Source: Thermodesulfobacteriota bacterium (lineage in GTDB: Bacteria; Desulfobacterota; DSM-4660; Desulfatiglandales; Desulfatiglandaceae). Taken from it: a stretch of 47,954 bases of DNA. The notes under the pieces were generated by a model that was not told the DNA's origin, ran no database searches, and saw nothing but the letters and a program-made list of their open reading frames with translations. The stretch spans positions 1 through 47,954 of the forward strand of contig JANQDY010000270.1 in NCBI GenBank assembly GCA_028278625.1, written 5' to 3'. The position numbers were made by a program, and so were the translations under genes. Positions 32,226 to 39,881 of the stretch are shown piece by piece (the first letter of the stretch is position 1; each line of letters begins with the position of its first letter).

Positions 32226-33202
32226 AAGCATTCAGAGAACAAAATGTCCTGATAACGGGGGGACTGGGATTCATCGGAAGCAACCTGGCGCGACGGCTCC
32301 TATCCTTGGGCGCTCACGTCACCCTGGTGGACAGCCTCATCCCCGAATACGGCGGGAATCTTTTTAATGTAAAAGGGATTGAGCATCGGATGCGCATCAA
32401 CATCTCAGATGTCAGAGATCCCTACAGCATGTCTTATCTCGTGAAAAACCAGGATTATCTGTTTAACCTGGCGGGACAAACCAGCCACATGGATTCCATG
32501 ACCGAACCCTTCAAGGACCTGGACATCAACAGCCGTGCGCAGCTGTCCATTCTCGAAACATGCCGCAACCATAATCCGGACATAAAAATCGTCTTTGCCA
32601 GCACACGCCAAATCTACGGGCGGCCCCAGTATCTGCCGGTAGACGAACATCACCCGCTGCAACCGGTGGATATCAACGGTATCAACAAACTTTCCGGTGA
32701 GTCATATCACCTCATTTATCATGACGTCCACGGTCTCCGCACATCGGTATTGCGACTCACCAACACCTACGGCCCAAGGATGCGCATAAAGGACAGCAGA
32801 CAGACCTTCCTTGGCACCTGGATTCGATTGCTGCTAGAACAAAAACCGTTCGAGGTATGGGGAGGCGATCAACTGCGGGATTTTACGTACGTGGACGATT
32901 GCGTTGATGCGCTTTTGGTGGCAGCCATTGACGACCGGGCAAACGGGGAGGTGTTTAATCTGGGCGGAGAGCCAGTTATCGATCTAAAGGATCTTGCCGA
33001 CGAAATGATCGGCCTTGATGATTCAGGGTCCTATGATATTCACGTGTTTCCGGAAGATCGAAAGAAGATCGACATCGGCGATTATTATTCCGATTACACG
33101 AAGATTTCCAATACCCTCGGCTGGAAGCCGGCGGTCCCTTTAAGGGAAGGTCTTAAAAGAACCATTAACTTCTACCGTGCCCACCTGAAAGAGTACCTTT
33201 AG
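32222..33202 (+). CDS. NAD-dependent epimerase/dehydratase with Asn at the catalytic Tyr position
   Basis: This 326-residue extended SDR has TGGLGFIGS (12-20), STRQIYGRP near 128 and RDFTYVDDCVDAL near 220, like GDP-mannose 4,6-dehydratase and dTDP-glucose 4,6-dehydratase relatives. In the YxxxK position it has N152-G-I-N-K156 (Asn codon AAC at 32675). It might be an altered enzyme, for example a C-2 epimerase-like or a decarboxylase-like member, or depend on another acid/base residue. Confidence 0.75.
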   Translation: MKAFREQNVLITGGLGFIGSNLARRLLSLGAHVTLVDSLIPEYGGNLFNVKGIEHRMRINISDVRDPYSMSYLVKNQDYLFNLAGQTSHMDSMTEPFKDLDINSRAQLSILETCRNHNPDIKIVFASTRQIYGRPQYLPVDEHHPLQPVDINGINKLSGESYHLIYHDVHGLRTSVLRLTNTYGPRMRIKDSRQTFLGTWIRLLLEQKPFEVWGGDQLRDFTYVDDCVDALLVAAIDDRANGEVFNLGGEPVIDLKDLADEMIGLDDSGSYDIHVFPEDRKKIDIGDYYSDYTKISNTLGWKPAVPLREGLKRTINFYRAHLKEYL

Positions 33203-33210
33203 ACGTCGTC

Positions 33211-34365
33211 ATGAAAGATCTTATCCCCCAATGCCAACCGCTTGCGGAATACGAGACCTTAGCGGACGAAATCAATGAGGCCGTCCTCTCGGTGCTGCGC
33301 TCCGGAGGATATATACTGGGCGATGAAGTGGCGCATTTCGAAAAGGAATTCGGCGCATTTCTGGGTGCCAGGCACTGTATCGGTGTGGGGAGCGGCACCG
33401 ATGCCATCGAAATGGCCCTGCGGGCCTTGGAACTGGATCGGCAAGACCTGGTGTTTGCCCCTTCACACACGGCAACAGCCACGGTGGCAGCCATCGAAAG
33501 GGCCGGCGCCACCCCGTTTCTGGTGGACATCGAAAAGAAATCCTATACCATGGCCCCCGGCCTTCTTGAGGCAGCCATCAAGCAATCGGAACGCGGCGAT
33601 TTGAGCAGAGAGTTCAGAGCTCGGGCGGTCATTCCGGTACATCTCTACGGACATCCCGCGGACATGCCTTCCATTATGGAAATCGCATCCAAAAGCGGGC
33701 TTAGGGTGGTGGAGGATTGCGCCCAGGCCCACGGCGCATCCATCGATGGAAAAAAGGTGGGAACATGGGGAGAGATGGGTGCCTTCAGCTTCTACCCCAC
33801 CAAAAACCTGGGCGCCGTGGGAGACGGGGGCGCGGTGGTGACCGATGATCCAGGACTTGCCGAAAAACTCCTTAGGCTGAGACAATACGGATGGAACAAA
33901 AGCAGGGAAAGTGATTTCCCGGGGATTAATTCAAGATTGGACGAGGTTCAGGCGGCTGTTCTTAGAATAAAACTCCGCCATTTACGGGAAAACAACCGGA
34001 AGCGCATTTCCATCGCCAACCGCTATAGACAGAAAATCAGTAATGACATCTTTTCACTACCTCACACGAACAGCCCGCGATTTGTGCATGTATTTCATCA
34101 GTTTGTCGTGCAAACCAAAGGAAGAGATCTCCTGGTGCAATTCCTTGCGAATAACAACATCGGCACCGCCGTTCACTATCCGAAACCGGTCCATCTCCAT
34201 CCGGCGTACCGAAACCGCTTCGGACAATACCCTGAAACCCTATCCGTCACTGAGGCGGTCTCCAAGAAAATACTGAGCCTTCCAATGTACCCTGAAATGA
34301 CTTCCCAGCAGGTGGACCATGTCTGCCATGTTCTAAATTCTTTCACATACCCCTTCGATGCCTGA
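33211..34365 (+). CDS. DegT/DnrJ/EryC1/StrS-family sugar aminotransferase
   Basis: This 384-residue, PLP-dependent fold-type I enzyme has the Schiff-base Lys198 in FYPTKNLGAVGDGGAVV, GSGTDAI near 61 for phosphate contact, and VVEDCAQAHGA near 167. Family members transfer an amino group from glutamate to a 3- or 4-keto sugar nucleotide. It follows an epimerase/dehydratase, which could supply the keto sugar, so an amino sugar in the glycan is likely. It overlaps the next gene by eight bases. Confidence 0.85.
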   Translation: MKDLIPQCQPLAEYETLADEINEAVLSVLRSGGYILGDEVAHFEKEFGAFLGARHCIGVGSGTDAIEMALRALELDRQDLVFAPSHTATATVAAIERAGATPFLVDIEKKSYTMAPGLLEAAIKQSERGDLSREFRARAVIPVHLYGHPADMPSIMEIASKSGLRVVEDCAQAHGASIDGKKVGTWGEMGAFSFYPTKNLGAVGDGGAVVTDDPGLAEKLLRLRQYGWNKSRESDFPGINSRLDEVQAAVLRIKLRHLRENNRKRISIANRYRQKISNDIFSLPHTNSPRFVHVFHQFVVQTKGRDLLVQFLANNNIGTAVHYPKPVHLHPAYRNRFGQYPETLSVTEAVSKKILSLPMYPEMTSQQVDHVCHVLNSFTYPFDA

Positions 34366-35383
34366 TGCCATGCGTCATTTCTGTACCTATTTCGACCATC
34401 GCTTTATGGACCGGGGACTGGCGCTATATGAATCCCTCAAAGCCCATTGCGAATCCTTTACCCTCTGGGTGCTTTGCATGGACGGTCCATGTTATGAATT
34501 GCTTTCCGGGCTCCATCTCGAATCCATGACATTGATTCCCTTGAAGCGTCTGGAAGAATGGGACAAGGACCTCCTTAAGGCCAAGAGCAACCGTTCAACC
34601 ATCGAATACTACTTCACCTGCACCCCGGTTCTTCCCCTGTATCTTTTTGAGCGCTTTCCAACGGTCCGGGAAATCACCTACCTGGACGCGGACCTTCATT
34701 TCTATCATGATCCCGCCCCCATCTATGACGAAATCGGATGCCATTCCATCGCAATCATTCCTCACGGTTATACGCCAAGATTCCGATTTCGGGAAAAATA
34801 CGGCATTTACAACGTGGGATTCATCTATTTTAGGCGCGATGATAGGGGCCTGGCATGCGTCCGTTGGTGGCGTGATCGTTGCATTGAATGGTGCCATGCG
34901 CGGGTGGAACCAAACCGCTTTGCGGACCAGAAGTATCTGGATGAATGGCCGACCCGGTTTGACCGCGTGGCGGTGCTGACCCACAAGGGGCTCAATGTGG
35001 CGGCCTGGAACATGGCCAATTACCGGATCCGTGAAAGCCCCCACGGAATTCTTGTGGATGACCAACCGCTGATTTTCTTCCATTTTCAAGGACTGCGCCG
35101 CATTCGGCCATGGCTCTATGATCCCCACACCCTCGATTTTGGCGTGATTCTGAACCGAAGAATCAAGGAGATGATCTTCATCCCCTACATTCAAGCACTG
35201 TGTCGCATGGAACACGGATTGTCCCGCAACGGTTTTGGCCCAAAATCTCCTGAAAACCTGAGGAACGCGAAAAAGAATCTTACCGCGGGCAAGCAATTAA
35301 GAAAGCAATTGGGGTCGCTATTCTACGCCGCGGTTTCCGTGGCGACCCTCAATTATATTGTGGTATCCCCTGAAAACACCTGA
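34358..35383 (+). CDS. Glycosyltransferase, GT-A fold with DxD motif (GT8-like)
   Basis: This 341-residue protein has an N-terminal nucleotide-binding pattern (HFCTYFDHRFMDRGLALYESL), the D-A-D motif (Asp110, Asp112) in ITYLDADLHFYHDP, YNVGFIYFRR near 150 and ADQKYLDEWP near 190, all as in GT8/nucleotide-diphospho-sugar transferases. The last 60 residues are basic and partly hydrophobic and may dock to the membrane. The start at 34358 overlaps the aminotransferase; ATG at 34370 is possible. Confidence 0.75.
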   Translation: MPDAMRHFCTYFDHRFMDRGLALYESLKAHCESFTLWVLCMDGPCYELLSGLHLESMTLIPLKRLEEWDKDLLKAKSNRSTIEYYFTCTPVLPLYLFERFPTVREITYLDADLHFYHDPAPIYDEIGCHSIAIIPHGYTPRFRFREKYGIYNVGFIYFRRDDRGLACVRWWRDRCIEWCHARVEPNRFADQKYLDEWPTRFDRVAVLTHKGLNVAAWNMANYRIRESPHGILVDDQPLIFFHFQGLRRIRPWLYDPHTLDFGVILNRRIKEMIFIPYIQALCRMEHGLSRNGFGPKSPENLRNAKKNLTAGKQLRKQLGSLFYAAVSVATLNYIVVSPENT

Positions 35384-35404
35384 TCAAGGAAAGCTCTCAA
35401 CGGT

Positions 35405-36400
35405 TTGCGTTCCGGCATCTTCAGCCCCATACCCAAAGGAAGCGGGTCCTCCCTGCTTCACCAAATCCTGGCACGGCATATCGAAGGCTACAACACCTAC
35501 ACCTATTCACCCCTGTTGGAATTTGCACCTTTTTTCCTTCCTTTCCTGTTTTCCCCCAAGAACGCCTCTCTGATTCATACGGCGCCTGATCACGCCGTTT
35601 TTTTTTGCGGGAAATCGCGCCCTCTCATTATCACTTTCCACAACTATGTTCTGGATGATTACATGCGAGCCTACAGTTCCTTGCGTCAACGGGTTCATTA
35701 TGGGTTGGACCTGCCGATTTGGACGCGTTTATCAGTGACAAGGGCGCGTGCGCTCACGGCGGTTAGTCGCTTTACCGCCGGGCTTGTTCAAAAAGAGATG
35801 GGCATATGCGAGCCAATCCGGGTCATCTATAACGGGATTGATGTGCGAAAATTCCGCCCCATCAAGAAACCATCATCTCCCAAGAACACCATTCGGGTGT
35901 TGTTCTCTGGGAACCCCACGCGCCGAAAGGGATTTCAATGGCTGCCGGAGATTCAAAAAGCACTCAACAGGAGAATTGAAATCCTTTACACCCTGGGTCC
36001 CGGACGATATCGCATGACACGCCACGCGAAAGAACTCAAGAGCGTGGGCCACGTGCCCCACCATGCCATGCCCGGGCTTTACAATTCCGTGGACATCCTC
36101 CTGATGCCCACCGTCCGCGAAGGTTTCGGACTTTCCATTGCTGAAGCCATGGCCTGCGGATTGCCGATTGTGGCCAGCAACTGCTCCGCCATTCCCGAGT
36201 TGGTCGATGACGGCAAAGGGGGGTTCCTCTGCCCGGTGGGGAATGTGGATGCATTTGCAGAAAAGATCAATCTGCTGGCGGATTCTCCAGGTCTCAGAAA
36301 AGAAATGGGGGAATATAACCGCGAAAAAGTGGAGAGAAAGTTTACCGTTCAAAGGATGGTCCGCGAATACAGGGCCCTGTTTGAAGAAGTGCTGGAGTGA
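35405..36400 (+). CDS. Glycosyltransferase family 4 protein
   Basis: This 331-residue GT-B protein starts at TTG 35405 (MRSGIFSPIPKGSGSSLLHQ is a typical GT4 start; AAGGAAAG lies upstream). It shows AVSRFTAG near 118, VIYNGID near 141, FSGNPTRRKGFQWL near 170, and the EX7E-type donor site REGFGLSIAEAMACGLPIVAS near 238. It retains the sugar-nucleotide. It is the last gene of the plus-strand series and converges with a minus-strand GT4 gene 19 bases away. Confidence 0.85.
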   Translation: MRSGIFSPIPKGSGSSLLHQILARHIEGYNTYTYSPLLEFAPFFLPFLFSPKNASLIHTAPDHAVFFCGKSRPLIITFHNYVLDDYMRAYSSLRQRVHYGLDLPIWTRLSVTRARALTAVSRFTAGLVQKEMGICEPIRVIYNGIDVRKFRPIKKPSSPKNTIRVLFSGNPTRRKGFQWLPEIQKALNRRIEILYTLGPGRYRMTRHAKELKSVGHVPHHAMPGLYNSVDILLMPTVREGFGLSIAEAMACGLPIVASNCSAIPELVDDGKGGFLCPVGNVDAFAEKINLLADSPGLRKEMGEYNREKVERKFTVQRMVREYRALFEEVLE

Positions 36401-36419
36401 CGGTCACCCGGAAAAAACC

Positions 36420-37514
36420 TCAGGGGAACAAAACGCGCCGGTATTCTTCAAAAACATGGTTCCAACCGAATGCTTCATTAACCGTTCTTCTTATTTCATC
36501 CCGTTCAAGGCGCACACCTTGAATCGCCGTGGCATAGCCTTCCACATCCCCTTCCTCCACCAGAATCCCCGTCTTTCCGTCTATTACCGCATCCTTGATT
36601 CCCTGAAGGTTACTGGCCACAACCGGCAATCCGGCGGTTCCCGCCTCAATGGCCACGATGCCGAACCCTTCCATATCACCGGGGACCCTGATATTGGGCA
36701 TCACAAAAATGTCTGAAAGGTTGTAGAGAATGTTACGGATATCATCGGATATCTCACCCAGTAAAAAGACACGGTTTTCCAGCCCATGTTGCACCGTGGC
36801 TTTCTCTATCGGCCCCCTTTCAGGTCCATCGCCAGCCACCAGGTAAACATATTCCTCCGGCAGTTTCGGCATCACCGCTTCAACAAACCACGCGACACCC
36901 TTTCTTCTCACCAGATGCCCGATTGTAAACAGGATTTTCCGTTTCCAAAGGTTCAGATGTGTCAAATGTCCGAGCCTCTTTTGAAATGCCATTTTATCCC
37001 CCACCAGATACATTTCATCGGAGACAATACCGTTCGGAATAACCGCACATTGGCCCAAGAGCCCGTGGGTCCTTTTGAAGACCTCCCGGCGGGTGGCATG
37101 GCTCACGCAAATGATCTTATCCAACCGACTGACACATTTCGGTACGACTCTTTGATAGATGGCCCTGTCAAAGGTAATATCAAGGCCATGGATGGTGGCG
37201 CTCACATTTTTCTTTGTCAGGTTCTTAATGATCAAACCTAAAGGGGCCAGCAATCCATCACAGAGATGCACGTGGGAAATGGGGTGCGTCCCAATAGAAT
37301 AAAGCGCCTTAAAAAGAGAATAGGGAAGGAACCAGAACAGGTGCTTTCTCGATTTTGACAGGACGATTTTATGGGTCGGCATTCGCTTAGCGAACGCTTC
37401 AATGAGACGAAAGCTGTATTTTTCGAGCCCGCCCACGATTGGCGGATAGTTGCGCGTAATAAACAGGATTTCCGGATGCTCCAGGAAACTCATCTGGCTT
37501 TCTCGGTTTCGCAA
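36420..37514 (-). CDS. Glycosyltransferase family 4 protein
   Basis: This 364-residue GT-B protein has FITRNYPPIVGGLEKYSFRL at the N-terminus (the GGxE acceptor-side loop), VIPNGIV near 165, TIGHLVRRKGVAWFVEA near 200, and MEGFGIVAIEAGTAGLPVVAS near 290 as the donor site. The TTG at 37514 has AGGA upstream; ATG at 37493 is possible. It is the last gene of a five-gene minus-strand set starting at 39732, seven bases after the DUF218 gene. Confidence 0.85.
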   Translation of the reverse strand: MRNRESQMSFLEHPEILFITRNYPPIVGGLEKYSFRLIEAFAKRMPTHKIVLSKSRKHLFWFLPYSLFKALYSIGTHPISHVHLCDGLLAPLGLIIKNLTKKNVSATIHGLDITFDRAIYQRVVPKCVSRLDKIICVSHATRREVFKRTHGLLGQCAVIPNGIVSDEMYLVGDKMAFQKRLGHLTHLNLWKRKILFTIGHLVRRKGVAWFVEAVMPKLPEEYVYLVAGDGPERGPIEKATVQHGLENRVFLLGEISDDIRNILYNLSDIFVMPNIRVPGDMEGFGIVAIEAGTAGLPVVASNLQGIKDAVIDGKTGILVEEGDVEGYATAIQGVRLERDEIRRTVNEAFGWNHVFEEYRRVLFP

Positions 37515-37521
37515 TTCCTGA

Positions 37522-38151
37522 TCATCCCGGTGAAAGACTCAGCACACGCTTCCACCAGTAGTAAGCCCACGCCCCGTATTCCGAAAGTACCCAGCGAATC
37601 TGTCTTCCATTCTTCCACCAACCGGCCGTATCATAGGGGTCCGTTCGGGCTGGAATCGCTTTGATCGTCAACTGACCCGCAAACATGTTCTTCCAGATAA
37701 AGGCCGCCCTTCGCGTGTGGGATTTGCTGGTCGTTATGATAATGTTGCGGTAGCCCCGCTGAAGCAGCTCACGCCCAACGGCCTTGGCTTCACTCACGGT
37801 ATCGTATGCATCTTCGGCACTGACCGTTACCACGTTCCCCTTTGGTACTCCCAAAACACCCAAGATCCGCACCGTGTCTTCATACCAGGGGCAGCACGGT
37901 TTAAACCCCCGTGCCTCAAGATCCCGAAACGCATCCGTTTTGCGATTGCCGTTGATCACCACTTTGCGTGCATACCCCTCATGGTATAGACGGGCCGCCT
38001 CAACGAGACGCGGGTAGAGTTCCACACCCGTGTTCAGCACCACAATGGCGTCTGAACCTGCCGGTTCATCATTCAGCACCAGCCATTCCCCCAAAGATGT
38101 GAGCAGGGGACCTGAAGCCAGAATGATCAATACAATCAGCAAACCCGCCAA
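37522..38151 (-). CDS. DUF218/SanA/YdcF-like membrane-anchored protein
   Basis: This encodes 209 residues from TTG 38151: a membrane anchor (GLLIVLIILASGPLL) then a DUF218 domain with DAIVVLNTGVELYPRL, GYARKVVINGN, DTVSEAKAVGREL and NIIITTSKSHTRRAAF. Such proteins sit in the inner membrane facing the periplasm and are linked to envelope glycan metabolism, with no fixed reaction. Starting at an ATC at 38178 would add I-R-R-F-F-I-A-A-F, a better signal anchor, and a strong AAAGGAG precedes it; the only nearby ATG is out of frame. Confidence 0.75.
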   Translation of the reverse strand: MAGLLIVLIILASGPLLTSLGEWLVLNDEPAGSDAIVVLNTGVELYPRLVEAARLYHEGYARKVVINGNRKTDAFRDLEARGFKPCCPWYEDTVRILGVLGVPKGNVVTVSAEDAYDTVSEAKAVGRELLQRGYRNIIITTSKSHTRRAAFIWKNMFAGQLTIKAIPARTDPYDTAGWWKNGRQIRWVLSEYGAWAYYWWKRVLSLSPG

Positions 38152-38223
38152 AAAGGCAGCAATGAAAAAACGTCTGATGGCATCTCCTTTCAGATGAAGG
38201 CGTTGTTAGCGACCGGGAGAGAT

Positions 38224-39099
38224 CTAGACAAACCGATCACCTTCGCTTTTTTCAAAACGCATCTGGCTGATCTGCTCTGAAATCAGTCCCAACATAAAGA
38301 TCAGGATACTGGTGGTAAAAAGAAGGGCGCTCATATTGGTGAATCGCCCGGATGTAAAAAAGGTGTAGCCGTAATAGCAAAGACCCGTCACGAAGAGACC
38401 CACGCTGACCGGAAGAAAAATCTTGAGCGGCGAATAAAACGTGCATATTCTGACAATAATCATGAAAAAGCGCACCCCATCCTTTGTAATTTGAATATCG
38501 CTTTTGCCCGATTTTCTCGGCTGGACATGAATATCGACATACTTGACGCTTTTGCCGGACCTGAGAATTCCCAAGGTAAGGGTTGTGGGGTATGAGTAGG
38601 TATTGGGCAACAAATAGAGGAGGTTTCGGGCCAGATCCGATTTCACTGCCCTGAAACCGGATGTCAAATCCTGAATTCTGAAATTCGTTACATAAGATGC
38701 CAGCCGGTTATAGATCCGATTTCCCAAGGCCCTGAGTTGGGAATCCTGAGATCCCTCGACCCGTGCGCCCACGACCATATCAAATTCCGGAACATGGCGA
38801 ATCAATTGATCAATATCCGCCGCATCGTGCTGCCCGTCCCCATCCATGAGGACCAGGACCCGGCCAGAGGCAATCCGCACACCGCTTTTGACGGCGGCGC
38901 CGTTTCCCATATTGTAAGGATGACGATAGACAATGGCCCCGGCTTTTCGGGCGATGTCTCCCGTCCCATCCGTGGAACCGTCATCAATGACGATAATCTC
39001 AAAATCCGGATGCAGTTCAAGAATTCGTGAAACCAGGTGGCCGATATGACGGGCCTCATCGTGGGCCGGAATAATAACGGAGATATCGGAATCATTCAT
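38224..39099 (-). CDS. Glycosyltransferase family 2, dolichyl-phosphate-sugar synthase-like, with two membrane segments
   Basis: This encodes 291 residues from ATG 39099, which overlaps the vapC stop in ATGAATGA. The GT2 domain shows VIIPAHDEARHIGHLV, IDDGSTDGTGD and LVLMDGDGQHD (DxD), then a C-terminal extension with two hydrophobic helices (about 220-285). The layout resembles polyprenyl-phosphate glucosyl/mannosyl transferases (GtrB, DPM1). A polyprenyl-phosphate-linked sugar would serve periplasmic GT-C enzymes such as the YfhO-type proteins encoded nearby; that link is inference. Confidence 0.85.
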   Translation of the reverse strand: MNDSDISVIIPAHDEARHIGHLVSRILELHPDFEIIVIDDGSTDGTGDIARKAGAIVYRHPYNMGNGAAVKSGVRIASGRVLVLMDGDGQHDAADIDQLIRHVPEFDMVVGARVEGSQDSQLRALGNRIYNRLASYVTNFRIQDLTSGFRAVKSDLARNLLYLLPNTYSYPTTLTLGILRSGKSVKYVDIHVQPRKSGKSDIQITKDGVRFFMIIVRICTFYSPLKIFLPVSVGLFVTGLCYYGYTFFTSGRFTNMSALLFTTSILIFMLGLISEQISQMRFEKSEGDRFV

Positions 39100-39502
39100 T
39101 TTTTCCATATGAACGCCAATCAAATAGCTCGAGACCTGAAACTCTTGAAAAATGGTCGGTATTTCTGGTCATCAGCGGCACATGATTTGCGACACAGACA
39201 CCGGCTATCAATATATCCTGATTTCCTATCAACGTCCCGTTTTTTCTTAGTTCCGTGTAGATCTGACCCGCATTTCTTGCTTCTTCCTGGTTTAATGGAA
39301 AAACGGGGACCATTGAAACAAATTCACGGACCTGATCCAAACGCTTCTTACCGGTGACACCGGCATACAGCTCAAAGACCGTCATGGAGGAGAGTGCCAA
39401 CCGATCACTTTCAATCAATAATGACACCGCCGACGCCGCGGGTTCAGCGCCGGAGAAGAAATCGATCACCACATCCGTGTCTGCAATGATCAGCGATTCC
39501 AA
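39092..39502 (-). CDS. vapC: VapC-family PIN-domain toxin
   Basis: This 136-residue PIN-domain protein has the acidic set expected for an Mg-dependent ribonuclease: Asp8 (IIADTDVVIDF), Glu44 (TVFELYAG), Asp96 (NQDILIAG) and Asp116 (TRNTDHF). It overlaps vapB by 13 bases and the GT2 gene by eight, so it is translated in one chain with them. All active-site acids look intact. Confidence 0.85.
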   Translation of the reverse strand: MESLIIADTDVVIDFFSGAEPAASAVSLLIESDRLALSSMTVFELYAGVTGKKRLDQVREFVSMVPVFPLNQEEARNAGQIYTELRKNGTLIGNQDILIAGVCVANHVPLMTRNTDHFSRVSGLELFDWRSYGKNE

Positions 39503-39732
39503 TTCTTTCTCAAATCATTTAGCTGCTGTTTCGTTTCTTCTGCTTCTCCCAACGCCCAAGTGTTTTTCATATCCAGCATCTTGCGTTTTGCATTGGCGTT
39601 CGCATATCGGTTTTCGATATAATAGTCCAATGCTTCCGCTACAATCCGTGAGTACCCCCGCAACCCCTTCTCCGCAGCCAAAGAGAGCAGAATACTTCGG
39701 TGCTTATCAGAAATCTCAATGGTGGTTCGCAT
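39490..39732 (-). CDS. vapB: VapB-type ribbon-helix-helix antitoxin
   Basis: This 80-residue protein has an N-terminal ribbon-helix-helix (MRTTIEISDKHRSILLSLAA, then GYSRIVAEALDYYIENR) and a flexible, charged tail that would bind VapC. AGGAGGTG lies upstream of the start (ATG 39732; GTG 39735 possible). A consensus-like promoter with a palindrome on its -10 box lies directly upstream. Confidence 0.8.
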   Translation of the reverse strand: MRTTIEISDKHRSILLSLAAEKGLRGYSRIVAEALDYYIENRYANANAKRKMLDMKNTWALGEAEETKQQLNDLRKNWNR

Positions 39733-39763
39733 CACCCGACACCTCCTGCATTCCCATATGCGG

Positions 39764-39794
39764 ATATTCTAATATTGAAATACTGCTCCGTCAA
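39764..39794 (-). promoter_or_regulatory. Promoter and palindrome of the vapBC-glycan operon
   Basis: On the minus strand TTGACG (39789-39794) and TAGAAT (39766-39771) are separated by 17 bases. A hyphenated palindrome, ATATT-CT-AATAT (39764-39775), covers the -10 box, where a VapB/VapBC complex could bind. This is the only promoter seen for the five minus-strand genes down to 36420. Confidence 0.6.
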
Positions 39795-39816
39795 CGGTTT
39801 TGAGGTTTTATATCCC

Positions 39817-39854
39817 TTGAAAATCCCTAAGGCTTTCTTTACTGTGATTTTCAA
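39817..39854 (+). promoter_or_regulatory. Candidate promoter of the first YfhO-type gene, framed by a 9-bp inverted repeat
   Basis: TTGAAA (39817-39822) and TACTGT (39840-39845) are 17 bases apart. Perfect 9-bp arms TTGAAAATC (39817-39825) and GATTTTCAA (39846-39854) enclose the promoter spacer and the -10 box. Either a regulator dimer or a cruciform could act here; which is unknown. Confidence 0.4.
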
Positions 39855-39881
39855 AATGGAAACTAAAAAGTCTTTGGGCAT

